A DNA stretch of 64,000 nt from CAWDVK01 sp963805715 (lineage in GTDB: Bacteria; Actinomycetota; Actinomycetes; Streptosporangiales; Streptosporangiaceae). Shown here piece by piece: positions 7,413 through 15,881 of the stretch (positions within the stretch are counted from its first letter, which is position 1; each line of letters starts with the position of its first letter). Position numbers and translations under genes: made by a program. A model generated the notes under the pieces. It was not told the origin of the DNA and searched no databases. It worked only from the letters and a program-made list of their open reading frames with translations. The stretch spans positions 62,001-126,000 of the forward strand of contig CAWDVK010000001.1 in assembly GCA_963805715.1 (NCBI GenBank), written 5' to 3'.

Positions 7413-9346
7413 GCACCCCGCAGGCCGGCGGCCGGGTCATCCGCGTGAACGGCCCCCTCGTCGAGGTGGCGGGACTTCCCGCGGTGGCCATGTACGACAT
7501 CGTCGAGGTCGGCCCGGCCTGGCTGCCGGGTGAGGCGGTCGCCATCCGGGGCGACCTGACCACCGTGCAGGCCTACGAGTACACCGGCGGGCTGGCTCCC
7601 GGCGACCCCGCGCGCTCGCGCGGCGAGCCGCTGTCAGCCCGGCTCGGCCCGCACCTGCTCGGCGGGATCTTCGACGGGCTGCTGCGGCCGCTGGCCGGGG
7701 CAGCCGTCTGGCTGGAGCCGGGCCAGGCCAGGACCGGTGTCGCCGGGCAGGACTTCGACTTCACCCCGGCCGTGGCGGCAGGCGATGCCGTGGGGCCTGG
7801 CTGCCTGGGGTCGGTGGCACTGGCCGGGAACATCCCCTACCGGGTCCTGGCCCCCTCGGGGCTGGTCGGCCGCGTCGACGAGGTGCGCGCGGCCGGCCCC
7901 GCCTCCGCCGAGGCCGCCGTCGCGGTCATCGGCGGTGCGGCCGTGCAGCTGGCCACGGCCTGGCCGGTGCGCGTGCCCAGGCCCTATCGCGAGCGCCTGG
8001 AGGGCGGCGGTGCCCCGCTGCTGACCGGGCAGCGGGTGGTCGACGTGCTCTTCCCGGTGACCAGGGGAGGGACGACCGCGGTGCCCGGCGGTTTCGGCAC
8101 CGGCAAGACCGTGCTACTGCAGCAGATCACCAAGTGGTGCGACGCCGACGTGATCGTCTACGTCGGCTGCGGTGAGCGGGGCAACGAGCTGGCTGACATG
8201 CTGGCCGAGCTGGCCGATCTGCGCGACCCGCGGACCGGGGGGCGGCTGACGGACCGGACGGTGGTCATCGCCAACACCTCGAACATGCCGATGATGGCCC
8301 GCGAGGCCAGCATCTACAGTGCCGCAGCAGTGGCCGAGCACTTCCGGGACATGGGGCTGGACGTGGTCATCATCGCCGACTCCACCTCACGGTGGGCGGA
8401 GGCACTGCGCGAGTTCGCCTCTCGCACCGGGGAGCTGCCCGCGGAGGAGGGATATCCGGCCAGCCTGTCCTCGGCCCTGGCCGCGTTCTACGAGCGGGCC
8501 GGCCGGGTGACCACTGTGGAGGGCCGCGAGGGCTCGGTGACGATCATCGGCGCGGTGTCTCCCGCGGGGGGTGACATGACCGAGCCGGTGACCACGTACA
8601 CGCAGCGGTTCGTGCGCTGCCTGTGGTCGCTGGACCGGGACCTGGCCTATGCCCGCCATTACCCCGCCGTCTCCTGGTCGGGATCATTCTCCCGTGACGT
8701 GGCCTCGGTCAGTGCCTGGCACGTCAGCGCCGGCGATCCGGGCTGGGAGGACCGCAGGAACCGGCTGGCCGCCCTGCTCGCGGAGGCGGACCGGCTCGGC
8801 GCGCTGGCCGAGCTCATGGGGGTCAGCGCCCTGCCCGGCCGCGAGCGCGCCACAATCCTGGCCGGACGGCTGATCCGGGAGGGCGTCCTGCAGCAGAGCT
8901 CGCTCAGCGACGCCGACGCTTACTGTGACATCCCCAGGGCCGCCGCGCTGGCCGCCGCGGTGCTCGCGGTCGCGGACCGCTGCCAGGTGCTGGCCAGCGC
9001 CGGCATTCCCGCGGGCGCGATCGAGGAACAGGACTTCTCGCCGATCCTGCGGGCCAGGGAGGAGGCGACCACGCCCGCCGCGGTCACCGCCCGGCAGGAC
9101 GCGATGCTCGCCCGGCTGGACGAGCTGGCCCCCAGCGGCGAGCCGCCCGCCCGTGGCGGGCCTACTGCCTCCGGTGCGCCTCGCGGCGAGCCGCCCGCCC
9201 CCGGTGAGACCCCTGACGCAGGTGGGACCCCTGACTCCGGTGCGACCCCTGGACCCGGCGGGCTGCCGGCCGGGCCGGGTGAGCTAGCCCGTGCCCGGGC
9301 CACCACCGGCCGGGACGATGCGCAGCGCCAGGAGGCCGCGGGATGA
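7409..9346 (+). CDS. ntpA: V/A-type ATPase catalytic subunit A
   Basis: Catalytic head subunit, ~645 aa. Order: beta-barrel (1-70, RVIRVNGPLVEVAGL), bulge or non-homologous region (115-180), nucleotide domain with P-loop GGFGTGKTV (~228), GERGNE with the catalytic Glu (~255), ADSTSRWAEALREF (~324), and the helical C-terminal domain. The GTG at 7409 overlaps the E stop. The last ~70 residues are an unusual Pro/Gly/Thr-rich tail of imperfect repeats (GEPPARGG, GEPPAPGE, GGTPDSG) not found in ordinary A subunits. The ATGA overlap with B couples translation of the AB pair. Confidence 0.95.
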   Translation: MSTPQAGGRVIRVNGPLVEVAGLPAVAMYDIVEVGPAWLPGEAVAIRGDLTTVQAYEYTGGLAPGDPARSRGEPLSARLGPHLLGGIFDGLLRPLAGAAVWLEPGQARTGVAGQDFDFTPAVAAGDAVGPGCLGSVALAGNIPYRVLAPSGLVGRVDEVRAAGPASAEAAVAVIGGAAVQLATAWPVRVPRPYRERLEGGGAPLLTGQRVVDVLFPVTRGGTTAVPGGFGTGKTVLLQQITKWCDADVIVYVGCGERGNELADMLAELADLRDPRTGGRLTDRTVVIANTSNMPMMAREASIYSAAAVAEHFRDMGLDVVIIADSTSRWAEALREFASRTGELPAEEGYPASLSSALAAFYERAGRVTTVEGREGSVTIIGAVSPAGGDMTEPVTTYTQRFVRCLWSLDRDLAYARHYPAVSWSGSFSRDVASVSAWHVSAGDPGWEDRRNRLAALLAEADRLGALAELMGVSALPGRERATILAGRLIREGVLQQSSLSDADAYCDIPRAAALAAAVLAVADRCQVLASAGIPAGAIEEQDFSPILRAREEATTPAAVTARQDAMLARLDELAPSGEPPARGGPTASGAPRGEPPAPGETPDAGGTPDSGATPGPGGLPAGPGELARARATTGRDDAQRQEAAG

Positions 9347-10791
9347 CCGCCTGGGCGCCGCGCGAGTACACGGCCGTGACCGAGCTGCGCGGGCCGCTGC
9401 TCGTGCTGACCGGGGTCGCCGGCGTGGGCTGGGACGAGTTCGCCACGATCACGGCCGGATCCGGGCCGCCGCGGCACGGCCTGGTCCTGGAAGTCGACCG
9501 CGATCTGGCCGTCGTGCAGGTGCTCGAGGGCACGCAGAGCATGGCCCTGGCCACCACCCGGGTCGCCTTCAGCGGCAGCCCGCTGCGCATCCCGGTGGGC
9601 GCCGAATGGCTGGGCCGGGTCTGCAACGGCCGGGGTGAGCCGATGGACGGTGGGCCGCCGATCACCGGCGACCGCACGGCGCCGGTGGCCGGCAACCCAA
9701 TGAACCCGGTGCGGCGCGAGCCGCCCGCCGAGCCGGTGCTCACCGGAGTCTCCGTCATCGACGCGCTGACCACCCTGGTGCGCGGGCAGAAGCTGCCCGT
9801 CTTCTCCGTCGCCGGGCTGCCGCACCTGGAGCTCGCCGCCCAGGTGGCGGCGCAGGCATCGGCGGGCGGCGAGCCGTTCAGCGTGGTCTTCGCGGCCATG
9901 GGCCTCACCCACGCCGACGCCGCGTCGGTCCGGGGCGTGCTGGAGGAGCGCTCGGCCGCCGGCGAGCTGGTGCTGCTGATCAACCTGGCCGACGCGCCGG
10001 TCATCGAGCGGATCCTGACCCCGCGGCTGGCCCTCACGGTCGCCGAGCACCTGGCCTTCGCGCTCGGGCGGCACGTGCTCGTGGTCATGGCCGACATGAC
10101 GAGCTACTGCGAGGCGCTGCGCGAGGTCTCGGCCGCGCGCGGGGAGATCCCGGCCCGGCGCGCCTATCCCGGCTACCTCTACAGCGACCTGGCCTCGCTG
10201 TACGAGCGATGCGGCCGGATCCGCGGCACGCCGGGCTCGGTGACGCTGGTCCCGGTGCTGACCATGCCGGCCGGCGACATCACCCACCCGGTGCCAGACC
10301 TCACCGGTTACATCACGGAGGGCCAGATCGTCCTGTCGGCTGATCTGCACGCGCGCGGGATCTACCCGCCGGTGGACGCACTGTCCTCGCTGTCCAGGCT
10401 GATGCGCAAGGGCGCTGGTCCGGGCCGCACCAGGGACGACCACCTGGACGTGGCCGCTCAGCTGCTGGCCGCGCTCGCTGCGGCCCGCCGGGCCCGCGAG
10501 CTGGCCGAGCTGATCGGGACCGCTGCGCTGACCGCGTCAGACCGGCGGTACCAGGATCTGGAACAGGCCTTTGAACACCAGCTCATGAACCAGGCACGAA
10601 ACGAGAACCGCACGCTCACCGAGACCCTCGGCCGGGCCTGGCAGGCGCTGGCCGTGCTGCCCCGGCGGGAGCTGACCATGCTACCCGGCGCGGCCCTGGA
10701 CGCCTACTATCCGCAACGTCCGGCCGGCGGCAGCGCCGGGCCGGCCCTCCGCCCGGCACCGGGCGGCGCCGAGGCGGCGGACCTGCCGTGA
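9343..10791 (+). CDS. ntpB: V/A-type ATPase subunit B
   Basis: Non-catalytic head subunit, 482 aa, alternating with A in the hexamer. Conserved blocks: REYTAVTELRGPLLVL start, QVLEGTQSMAL (~65), NGRGEPMDGGPP (~95), NPVRREPPAEP, GVSVIDALTTLVRGQKLPVF (~140), then AGLPHLELAAQVA replacing the P-loop as expected of B, YPGYLYSDLASLYERCGRI (~275) and GYITEGQIVLS. The Arg in the SLYERCGRI block fits the arginine-finger region. The 3' end overlaps the subunit D GTG. Confidence 0.95.
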   Translation: MTAWAPREYTAVTELRGPLLVLTGVAGVGWDEFATITAGSGPPRHGLVLEVDRDLAVVQVLEGTQSMALATTRVAFSGSPLRIPVGAEWLGRVCNGRGEPMDGGPPITGDRTAPVAGNPMNPVRREPPAEPVLTGVSVIDALTTLVRGQKLPVFSVAGLPHLELAAQVAAQASAGGEPFSVVFAAMGLTHADAASVRGVLEERSAAGELVLLINLADAPVIERILTPRLALTVAEHLAFALGRHVLVVMADMTSYCEALREVSAARGEIPARRAYPGYLYSDLASLYERCGRIRGTPGSVTLVPVLTMPAGDITHPVPDLTGYITEGQIVLSADLHARGIYPPVDALSSLSRLMRKGAGPGRTRDDHLDVAAQLLAALAAARRARELAELIGTAALTASDRRYQDLEQAFEHQLMNQARNENRTLTETLGRAWQALAVLPRRELTMLPGAALDAYYPQRPAGGSAGPALRPAPGGAEAADLP

Positions 10792-11459
10792 GCCCGGCCA
10801 GGCTCGCCGTGCCACCCGGCCGCGCCGGGCGGCTCTGGCTGGAACGGCGCCTTGAAGTCGCCCGCCGGGGCGCTGACCTACTCGACCGCAAGCTGCGCAT
10901 CCTGCAGGGCGAGCTGGACCGGCTGCGCGCCTCGGCCGGCCAGACGGCACGAGAGTGGGAGCGGCTGTGCGCGGACGCTGAGCTCTGGCTGGTACGCGGC
11001 GCGCTGCTCGGCGGCCAGCGCGCCATCAGGCTGGCCAGCGACGACCGGCGACTGGCGGAGGTGACGATCTCCTACGCCAGCACCATGGGCGCGCGGCACC
11101 CGGCCGGCGCCGTCAGCGTGCTCCCCGAGCGCGGCGGCTGGGAAGGGCCGGCTCTCAGCCGGGCACGCCACGCATACGGCGAGGCGCTCGCCGCCGCTGT
11201 CCGGCATGCGGTGGCCACGGCGGCGCTGCAGGTCATCGAGGCTGAGGCGGCGGCCACGCGGCACCGGCTCCGCGCAGTCAGGGACCGCTGGATCCCGCGT
11301 CTCGAGCAGGCGCTGGCCGAGGTGACATTCGCGATCGAGGAACTAGAGCGCGCTGACGCCGCGCGGCTCCGGCTGGCCGCGGGCACTCAGTCCCTGGCAT
11401 CGCGGGCCCCGGCATCGCGGGCTGGCCGCGATGCTGCTCAGCGTCGGCTCAGCAGCTGA
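10788..11459 (+). CDS. ntpD: V/A-type ATPase subunit D (rotor axle)
   Basis: Central rotor shaft of 223 aa. Two long helices are evident: N-terminal GADLLDRKLRILQGELDRL (~22-42), the usual D-subunit LL-x-KR-x-L block, and C-terminal ALAEVTFAIEELERADAARL (~175-195). The GTG start overlaps the B stop. This closes a nine-gene order G/H-C-I-K-F-E-A-B-D with nearly every junction overlapping, so the complex is likely made from one transcript. Its 3' end overlaps by 11 bp the 3' end of the convergent CBS-BON gene. Confidence 0.9.
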   Translation: MSPARLAVPPGRAGRLWLERRLEVARRGADLLDRKLRILQGELDRLRASAGQTAREWERLCADAELWLVRGALLGGQRAIRLASDDRRLAEVTISYASTMGARHPAGAVSVLPERGGWEGPALSRARHAYGEALAAAVRHAVATAALQVIEAEAAATRHRLRAVRDRWIPRLEQALAEVTFAIEELERADAARLRLAAGTQSLASRAPASRAGRDAAQRRLSS

Positions 11460-12087
11460 GATGGTTGACCACGTCGACGACCCCGTCCACGGACCGGGCC
11501 ATCTTCCCGGCCAGCCGCATCATGCTCTGGCTCGCGACCGTACCGCCGAGGGTCACCACGCCGTCGCTGACGGCTACCCGTACCAGGTCGGGATTGGCTC
11601 CCAGGTAATCCGTTATCACCTCATCCAGCACCTCGGCCCTGATGTCGTCATCGGACCTCAGATAGACCTTTAGCAGGTCACTGGGGGTGACGATGCCAGC
11701 CAGCCAGCCGTCGGCGTCGAGCACCACCAGCCGCCGGACACCGTGGCGGTGCAGCATCCTGGCCGCCGTGACGATGCTGGCATCCGGCGAGATGGTGACC
11801 GGCGGCGCGGTCATCACGTCCCTCGCAGTCAGCCCCGCTGCCCGCGCCCGGTCGCCCCGGTGCCGCCACGGCGACGGATGGCCCTCGCCCGGCTCGTCCC
11901 GGTATTCCTCTTTGCGCAGCAGGTCGATCTCGGAGACGACACCGCTCACCCGGCCCTGGGCATCAAGGATCGGAAGCGCGCTGACGCCGCGTTCGGCCAG
12001 CGCGCTGACCAGTTCCTTGAACGGCGCGTCCTCGTCGATCGTCGCTACCTCGGCCGTCATCACGTCGCTAACCGTACGATGAGCCAT
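11449..12087 (-). CDS. CBS-CBS-BON domain protein
   Basis: 212 aa from the ATG at 12087, which has GAGGGAGG upstream. CBS1 occupies about 4-60 (VSDVMTAEVATIDEDAPFKE ... VSEIDLLRKEEY), CBS2 about 95-150 (ARDVMTAPPVTISPDASIVT ... VTPSDLLKVYL), and the BON domain about 155-212 (VSDGVVTLGGTVASQ ... VDGVVDVVNHL). It has the same architecture as the protein at 2450-3301 but lacks that protein's N-terminal extension. Tail-to-tail overlap with subunit D argues for a compact, old arrangement around the V/A-ATPase. Confidence 0.87.
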   Translation of the reverse strand: MAHRTVSDVMTAEVATIDEDAPFKELVSALAERGVSALPILDAQGRVSGVVSEIDLLRKEEYRDEPGEGHPSPWRHRGDRARAAGLTARDVMTAPPVTISPDASIVTAARMLHRHGVRRLVVLDADGWLAGIVTPSDLLKVYLRSDDDIRAEVLDEVITDYLGANPDLVRVAVSDGVVTLGGTVASQSMMRLAGKMARSVDGVVDVVNHLSC

Positions 12088-12164
12088 CGTTGCCTCCCTC
12101 GCCACGGCCACCCAGCGATGCCCAGACCGTAGCGGGTGTCATCACGATCGTCTAGGGCCACTCG

Positions 12165-13838
12165 TCATGTGCGGCCAGGAACCTCGTGCGCGGCGGGCGT
12201 CCGGCCCGGGAGCCGGATCGACTGGCTGTAGCGGAACGCGTTGATCGGGTCCCATCGCGCCTTGACCAGCTGAAGCGCACGGTAATTCTGCTTGTAATAC
12301 AGCGCCGGGTAGTCCGGCAGGTCCACGTCGGGGTAATTCACGTAGCAGCCGTCGGTGATGCCGTTGGGCACCGGCGTGCCGCCGCTCGCCGCGTACACGC
12401 TCCGGTAGAAGCGGCGGATCCAGGCCAGGTTGACGCCGTCGTCGGCCGGGTCGGTCCAGTAGGTCTGGTACTGCAATTTCATGATCGACGAGCGCTGCGC
12501 CACGGCGGTCACGCCCGGCTCGCGGGCATTGACCTGGCAGCCATAGGAGTCGACCTGCAGCAGCGCCTGCGGGTTCTCGTAACCGGGGTCACTGAGCGCC
12601 GCGTAGATCGCCGTGACCTGGCGGGCCGGGAACGGCGTGATCATGTAGGCGGACTTGTACTTGCCCCGCTGGTTCGGTCCCGACCCGTTCAGCGTCTGGG
12701 TCGCCTGCAGCCAGGGCATCCGCCGGCCGTCGGCGGAGGCCACGACAGCCAGCTCCCGGCCGGCCGGCCGGGTCTGGGCGACGGGCGGCCCGACACCCCG
12801 GCTGATCGCGGCCAGGAACGAGTCGAGCAGCGAGCCGTCCGCTCCTGAGACCTGGGTGACCAGCACGATCTGCCCGGCGGATCGGTGCGTGAGCTTCAGC
12901 AGGGAGAAGAGCCGGGAGTATGGGCTTCCCGGATGGCTGTGCGCCGCCATGAAGCGCCCGTAATTGCCGAGCAGCCGCCGGAAGCGAGGCTCGGACATCG
13001 AGTCCCAGTCCCAGGCGACCACGCTCAGCCAGACATCCTCCGGCGGCCGGGGCAGGCGCTCGAAGCCGTAGCGCGTGATCACGCCGAAGTTTCCGCCGCC
13101 GCCGCCGGTGTGCCCCCACAGCAGGTCCGCCGTCCGGGGATCGTCCCGCCTGGCCGTCACCACCGAGGCGGACCGGTCCCGGCTGACGACGACCAGCTCG
13201 ACCGCGCTGAGGTAGTCGACCGTGAGGCCAAGCTGCCGGGACAGCAAGCCGTAGCCACCCCCGGCCACATGGCCGCCCACCCCGACGGAGTAGCAGGAGC
13301 CGCCCGGCAGCGTCACGTCGTAACGCTTGTAGAGCTCGGTGTACACGTCCCAGTTAGTGCAGCCGCCTTCCAGCCAGAACGTCCCGTCGGCTGACCGCGA
13401 GACGCCGTGCATCTGGCTCATGTCGATGATCACGCCGCCGGGGTTGCCGGATACGAAGTCCTCGTAGCAGTGTCCGCCGCCCCGCACCGTGATTCGCAGG
13501 CCGGCCCGGATCGCCTCCCGGACCGCGGCCAGCGCCTGGGCGGTGCTGCTGACCAGCTGGATGTAGGCGGGCTCGCCGACCCAGCGCTGGTTGAACCCCA
13601 TGCTGAGCGTCCGGTACCGGGGATCGGACGGGCCGACCCGGATCCCGGCCGGGCTCACGCCCGGGTCCGCGGCCGGCGCCAGGCCCGGCGGCCTGGCCAC
13701 GGCGCCGGCTGCGCTCTGGCGCACTGGCATCACCGCGGCCCCGGCGCCGAGTGCCAGGGCTCCCGCGCCGCCGAGAAAGCGCCGGCGGCTGGCCGGTTCC
13801 GTCCGGCCTGCGCCGCACGTCCCGCGCTCATCAGGCAT
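12165..13838 (-). CDS. Tat-exported FAD-linked oxidase (berberine-bridge type)
   Basis: 557 aa. The N-terminus has a twin-arginine signal (SRRRFLGGAGALALGAGA, residues 17-34) followed by an Ala-rich cleavage region, so the enzyme is exported folded with FAD bound. The PCMH/FAD domain starts near 90; RGGGHCYEDF (~118) contains the His that anchors FAD in this family, and VGGHVAGGGYGLLSRQ (~190) is the second FAD loop. The C-terminal BBE module is YYKQNYRALQLVKARWDP, ending with FRYSQSI. Substrate unknown; relatives oxidise oligosaccharides or alkaloids. A GAGGAGG ribosome site precedes the ATG. Single gene, no obvious partner. Confidence 0.88.
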   Translation of the reverse strand: MPDERGTCGAGRTEPASRRRFLGGAGALALGAGAAVMPVRQSAAGAVARPPGLAPAADPGVSPAGIRVGPSDPRYRTLSMGFNQRWVGEPAYIQLVSSTAQALAAVREAIRAGLRITVRGGGHCYEDFVSGNPGGVIIDMSQMHGVSRSADGTFWLEGGCTNWDVYTELYKRYDVTLPGGSCYSVGVGGHVAGGGYGLLSRQLGLTVDYLSAVELVVVSRDRSASVVTARRDDPRTADLLWGHTGGGGGNFGVITRYGFERLPRPPEDVWLSVVAWDWDSMSEPRFRRLLGNYGRFMAAHSHPGSPYSRLFSLLKLTHRSAGQIVLVTQVSGADGSLLDSFLAAISRGVGPPVAQTRPAGRELAVVASADGRRMPWLQATQTLNGSGPNQRGKYKSAYMITPFPARQVTAIYAALSDPGYENPQALLQVDSYGCQVNAREPGVTAVAQRSSIMKLQYQTYWTDPADDGVNLAWIRRFYRSVYAASGGTPVPNGITDGCYVNYPDVDLPDYPALYYKQNYRALQLVKARWDPINAFRYSQSIRLPGRTPAAHEVPGRT

Positions 13839-14048
13839 CGCTGCCTCCTCTGCTCCTGCCCTTCACACCGGCCGCCGGGCCGCTGGTGTTACAGAAGACT
13901 GGCGAGGAGGGCCCGCCGGCCGGCGATGGCGCGTGACGCGGGGTGGTTTCGCCGGGCCGGCTTGAGCGTCGTCGTGGCGCCGGATATTACTGTGTGGACG
14001 GCCGCCGGCTGAGTCCCCAGCCCTGAGCGCCCCCAGCCGTGAACGTAG

Positions 14049-14360
14049 GTGTCCCGCGTGTTCCAGCTAGACCCGGCGAGCGAGGCGGCCGTGCGGCAGC
14101 GACTCGGCCCGCAGGAGGCCGAGGTGTTCCTGGCCCGCGTGGAGCAGCTGTCCGTTGACATTGCCGGGCCGCTTGCGCAGCTCTACGGCGAGGTCGCGGA
14201 CGTCACCGCGCTCGGGACGGACCTGGTGCTGGACGCGCCGGACATACTGGTGCAGTACCTGGGCGGTCATGACCGGTACCGCCCCGAGTGCGACCTGGCC
14301 TACGACAACCAGTTCATGGTCATGCTCTGGTCGACGCTGGCGAGCCGGGACCGCGATGGT
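14049..14360 (+). pseudogene. amylosucrase-like remnant with internal deletion
   Basis: The first ~65 codons from GTG/ATG near 14049 (RLGPQEAEVFLARVEQLSVD ... PLAQLYGE) look like the helical N-terminal domain of amylosucrases. The frame then continues directly into LDAPDILVQYLGGHDRYRPE and LAYDNQFMVMLWSTLASRD. From memory these resemble a block much later in the GH13 barrel (HPDQVVQYIG..., QMALLWNTLATR). The intervening catalytic barrel is missing and similarity stops near 14350, where the opposite-strand M23-like gene ends. A large internal deletion plus 3' truncation is the simplest reading. The assignment rests on recalled family sequence. Confidence 0.45.
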
Positions 14361-15329
14361 TCAGTCAGCCGGGTAGCCCGCCGGCAGGAGGCCGTAGGGG
14401 AGCTGGCCGAAGTTGGCGGCGGCCGGTACGCCGAGACCCTGCAGCAGGACATCGAAGCTGAGCCCGACCCTGGTCGGGAACGGCCCGGCTCCGCTGATGC
14501 CGCCGGCCACCGGCAGCTGGGATTCGGCCGATGCGCCGTCCGGCATCGCCCACCCGGTCTCGATTCCGTCGCCGCCGTTGTACATGTTCGCGATGACGGC
14601 GGAGGAAGACACCACCTGGCCGACCTGCACAGCGGGCGTCACGTCCTCGGCCACGTAAACCGAGAGCCCGGCAGCCGGGCCGCCGGTCAGCCGGTAGGTG
14701 ATCCATCCGCCGCCCGGCCACCCGGCGGAGGCGCCGGTCGCAGTGGTGATCACCGCGTTGCCCAGAGCGTAGACCGGGCCTGCGCCGCCGAAGTCGACGC
14801 CCATGTCGATGCGCTCGGGAACCAGGCCGGAGACGCTGCGGAGCGGGTTGAGGTACACCGGCGCGGGCGGGGCTGAGGGCGCCGGCGCGGGCGCCGGCAC
14901 GGCCGCGGCCGGCGGCCGCCGGGGGGCGGCAGGCTTGACCGCCGGGACGTGCGGCCGGGCGCTGGCGGCGCGGGCAGCGGCCAGGGCGCTGATGGACTCG
15001 GGAACGAAGGCTGCCTTCCCGAGGCCGTCGAGCTGGCTGCCATCCGCGAGCGTGCTGGCCACGGCGCCTGGTCCCGTCCGGCTGACGGCGTGCCCGTGGC
15101 CCCTGGCGTGCTGCGGGTCCCTGGCCCCGATCGCGGCCGGCACGACGACGAGGCCGGCCGTCAGGATCGCTGCCGTCACCGCGGCAGCCAGGAGCGCGGG
15201 CCTGGGCCGCAGCGCCGACGTGCTCGGCGGCCGCCGCCTGCGATGCCGGGACTGCGCGGCGGAGCGCGGCGCGGAACGTGGGGCGGCGGGCCGCGAGGGC
15301 CCCTGGTGCCGGGCTGGAGTCCGGGACAA
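14361..15329 (-). CDS. secreted M23-peptidase-like protein
   Basis: 322 aa, starting at a TTG in the chosen frame. A basic N-terminus is followed by a long hydrophobic segment (ALLAAAVTAAILTAGLVVVP, about 48-67), a signal anchor. Next comes a Pro/Ala-rich spacer (about 130-165), then a compact domain from RIDMGVDFGGAGPVYALGNA to the end that resembles the lysostaphin/M23 beta fold (ITYRLTGGPAAGLSVYVAED, VQVGQVVSS). The canonical zinc ligands HxxxD and HxH are not obvious, so it may be non-catalytic and bind peptidoglycan. It is preceded by an unusually long, structured leader (see 15434-15462). Confidence 0.68.
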   Translation of the reverse strand: MSRTPARHQGPSRPAAPRSAPRSAAQSRHRRRRPPSTSALRPRPALLAAAVTAAILTAGLVVVPAAIGARDPQHARGHGHAVSRTGPGAVASTLADGSQLDGLGKAAFVPESISALAAARAASARPHVPAVKPAAPRRPPAAAVPAPAPAPSAPPAPVYLNPLRSVSGLVPERIDMGVDFGGAGPVYALGNAVITTATGASAGWPGGGWITYRLTGGPAAGLSVYVAEDVTPAVQVGQVVSSSAVIANMYNGGDGIETGWAMPDGASAESQLPVAGGISGAGPFPTRVGLSFDVLLQGLGVPAAANFGQLPYGLLPAGYPAD

Positions 15330-15433
15330 AACGAGCCTTTGGTCGGGCGCACGAGTAGCGCTCGGCTGTCACCCAGGGTGCTGGCCCGCAGCGGTGCCCG
15401 GCCAGCGGCGTGCGGACGCCGCGCAGTTTCAGG

Positions 15434-15462
15434 GCGACGGAATCACCGAAGGTAATCGTCGC
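15434..15462 (-). promoter_or_regulatory. strong leader hairpin upstream of the M23-like gene
   Basis: On the minus strand the RNA folds as GCGACG / CGUCGC (6 bp) enclosing AUUACC / GGUGAU (with one G-U pair) around a UUC loop. It lies about 105 nt upstream of the TTG start at 15329 inside a ~200-nt leader. No run of U follows, so it is not a classical terminator. Function unknown; a regulatory RNA element is possible. Confidence 0.4.
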
Positions 15463-15881
15463 GCACGCAAGGTGCTGTCGGGGCACAACCCTGCACCATC
15501 ATCGGCTGCGGCAAGAGTGAAACAGGGGGAAAGATAGGCATGACATGGGTCACAAGAACGGATGATTAGTTCGTCTGGACTATCCGCGCTAGTTCCCTGT
15601 GGCTACGCAGAGCTACTGCCCCTCCGACGGGAGGCGGCGCTTTGGGCGGCCGGTGCTGTCCCGGCGCCGCGGCGGCGGCCCAGGGCCGGGACGACCCTCT
15701 TCGGCCGGCCCGTGATTACTATCTCTGGAGGTGACCGGGTCCCGGCCCGGCGGGCCGCGGGCGCCGAGGCTGCTTTGGCGCATCCGGCCGTGCATCCGGG
15801 CCGAACGCGATCGTGACGGTCATTTCCTGCGCCGCGCCGGGCAGCGGCCCGCAGGCCGGCCTGCGGCCCTTGGAGGTCTCA
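15463..15881. other. intergenic region without a convincing gene
   Basis: About 420 bp between the M23-like leader and the small membrane protein at 15882. Apart from the CRP-like site I see only a relatively AT-rich stretch around 15520-15600 that could hold divergent promoters. Short open frames here have no recognisable protein character. Confidence 0.5.
15539..15554. promoter_or_regulatory. candidate CRP/GlxR-type site
   Basis: Read on the plus strand the 16 bp fit TGTGA-N6-TCACA at 8 of 10 defined positions; the right half TCACA is perfect and the left half is CATGA. It lies ~210 bp upstream of the M23-like gene start. In several actinobacteria CRP-family regulators control cell-wall hydrolase genes, so the context is suggestive. 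It is a single imperfect site, so confidence is low. Confidence 0.3.

Noticed and set aside
9162..10443. Long minus-strand frames opposite the V/A-ATPase A and B genes
   Set aside because: They are composition artefacts of high-GC coding DNA; the plus strand has full catalytic motifs and coupled starts.
14361..14876. Continuation of the amylosucrase-like plus-strand frame across the M23-like gene
   Set aside because: Beyond about 14355 the plus frame has no family similarity, while the minus strand encodes a signal-anchored protein with coherent M23-like sequence.
15330..15560. c-di-AMP (ydaO-type) riboswitch upstream of the M23-like gene
   Set aside because: The context is typical and a segment near the hairpin (CCGTC ... 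GGCG) is faintly similar, but the conserved GGGACCC / GGGGUGAA elements and the expected order are absent. I list only an unclassified hairpin.
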